Of a stretch of 6,707 nucleotides of DNA, positions 6,007-6,707 are shown piece after piece. The notes beneath the pieces were generated by a model. It was not told where the DNA came from. It made no database searches and saw nothing but the letters and a program-made list of their open reading frames with translations. Where the stretch lies: assembly GCA_021850555.1 (NCBI GenBank), contig JAJZLX010000354.1, positions 1-6,707 on the forward strand. Reading direction: 5' to 3'. This stretch comes from Pseudomonadota bacterium (lineage in GTDB: Bacteria > Pseudomonadota > Gammaproteobacteria > Steroidobacterales > Steroidobacteraceae). A program made the translations under genes and the position numbers. Within the stretch, counting starts at the first letter, position 1. Every line of letters starts with the position of its first letter.

Positions 6007-6707
6007 GCGCCGCCATTCTGATCGTCGCCGAGCATGACGGGTCGACCCTCGCAGCCGGGACCGCCAAGTGTGTCGCTTGCGCCGCCACCGTGGCGCAGGC
6101 CGAAATCACCGTCGTGGTGTGCGCCTCGGAGGCCGCCGCAGTGGCCCGCCAGGCCGCGGACCTGCAGGGAGTCCACCGTGTCCTCACCGTGGAACATCCC
6201 ATCCACGCCCACCCGCTGGCGGCCGCCATCGCCCCGCAAGTCGCGGCCCTTGCCGGCCCCTACACCCATGTGTTCGGTCCCTCGAGCACCTTTGGAAAGG
6301 ATCTGATGCCGCGCATCGCGGCCCTGCTCGACACGGCGCAGGTGAGCGACATCATGGCCGTGGAAGGCCCTTACCGCTTCCGCCGTCCGATCTACGCCGG
6401 TAACGCGATCGTTACCGTCGAGGTTCCCGAGGATATGAAAGTGGTCGGCACCGTGCGTACCGCCTCGTTCCCTGCCGCCGGCACCGGCGGCACGGCGCGG
6501 ATCGAGAAAGTCGGCGCCCCCGCCGAGCCACCGACCCACACGCGGTTCATATCGAGTTCGGCCGCCAAGAGCGACCGGCCGGATCTGCAAACGGCCGCCC
6601 GGGTGATCTCCGGGGGGCGCGCGCTCGGCAGCGCCGAGGCCTTCCAGATGCTGTATCGATTGGCCGACAAGCTCGGCGCGGCGGTGGGCGCATCGCGCGC
6701 CGCCGTC
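6003..6707 (+). CDS. etfA: Electron transfer flavoprotein alpha subunit, N-terminal part (runs off right edge)
   Basis: Alpha subunit of ETF, which carries the redox-active FAD; 235 codons are present and there is no stop before the window ends. The N-terminal domain is recognisable from MSAAILIVAEHDGSTL (1-16), THVFGPSSTFGKDLMPRIAA (88-107), VSDIMAVEG (114-122), RPIYAGNAIVTVE (128-140) and VVGTVRTASFPAAG (147-160). The C-terminal FAD domain begins near residue 195 with AARVISGGRALGSAEAFQML and continues to KLGAAVGASRAAV at the edge, as in the family. The remaining FAD-binding part (about 75-80 residues in a usual 310-320-residue protein) is outside the window. The ATG overlaps the etfB stop by 4 bases (ATGA). 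An AAGGA at 5987-5991 is 11 bases away, a little far, so translation is probably coupled to etfB. Confidence 0.95.
   Translation, partial: MSAAILIVAEHDGSTLAAGTAKCVACAATVAQAEITVVVCASEAAAVARQAADLQGVHRVLTVEHPIHAHPLAAAIAPQVAALAGPYTHVFGPSSTFGKDLMPRIAALLDTAQVSDIMAVEGPYRFRRPIYAGNAIVTVEVPEDMKVVGTVRTASFPAAGTGGTARIEKVGAPAEPPTHTRFISSSAAKSDRPDLQTAARVISGGRALGSAEAFQMLYRLADKLGAAVGASRAAV

Noticed and set aside
5805..6590. Minus-strand open frame of 261 codons opposite etfB/etfA
   Set aside because: It is antisense to two strongly conserved ETF genes; the Gly/His-rich product is a GC-rich shadow.

Overview
The window looks like an ordinary chromosomal segment of a high-GC proteobacterium. The family makeup fits a gammaproteobacterium of the Xanthomonadales/Nevskiales sort, but this is inference from gene families and base composition. 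No rRNA or other phylogenetic marker is present. Coding density is very high, and the only two real intergenic gaps are short and locally AT-rich compared with the genes.

Layout: (1) Bases 1-1170, minus strand: the first 390 codons of a UvrD/AddA-like DNA helicase. It runs off the left edge of the window, so it has no stop here. (2) Bases 1167-3812, minus strand: an 881-residue AddB-like protein with a helicase-like but Walker-A-less front half and a C-terminal RecB-type PD-(D/E)XK nuclease domain. The nuclease is clasped by four cysteines that should bind an iron-sulfur cluster. The two genes overlap by 4 bases and form an addB-addA-like pair expected to process DNA double-strand ends. (3) Bases 3813-3867: a 55-base AT-rich gap with a candidate promoter and a cluster of TTAGA half-sites. 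(4) Bases 3868-5139, minus strand: alaA, a PLP-dependent alanine-forming aminotransferase. (5) Bases 5140-5247: a divergent control region with a 12-bp perfect palindrome and a good extended -10 box for the rightward genes. (6) Bases 5248-6006 and 6003-6707, plus strand: etfB and the first 235 codons of etfA, the two subunits of electron transfer flavoprotein, overlapping by 4 bases.

How they work together: the helicase and nuclease genes should form one machine for end resection in recombinational repair. EtfB and EtfA form the heterodimer that carries electrons from acyl-CoA and related dehydrogenases towards ETF:ubiquinone oxidoreductase. AlaA links pyruvate and glutamate metabolism and has no evident functional tie to either neighbour.

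No RNA genes, mobile elements, CRISPR arrays or convincing intrinsic terminators were seen. The most interesting part is the non-canonical AddAB-like repair pair and its unusual TTG/AT-rich start region. I see no convincing evidence of a wholly new system.
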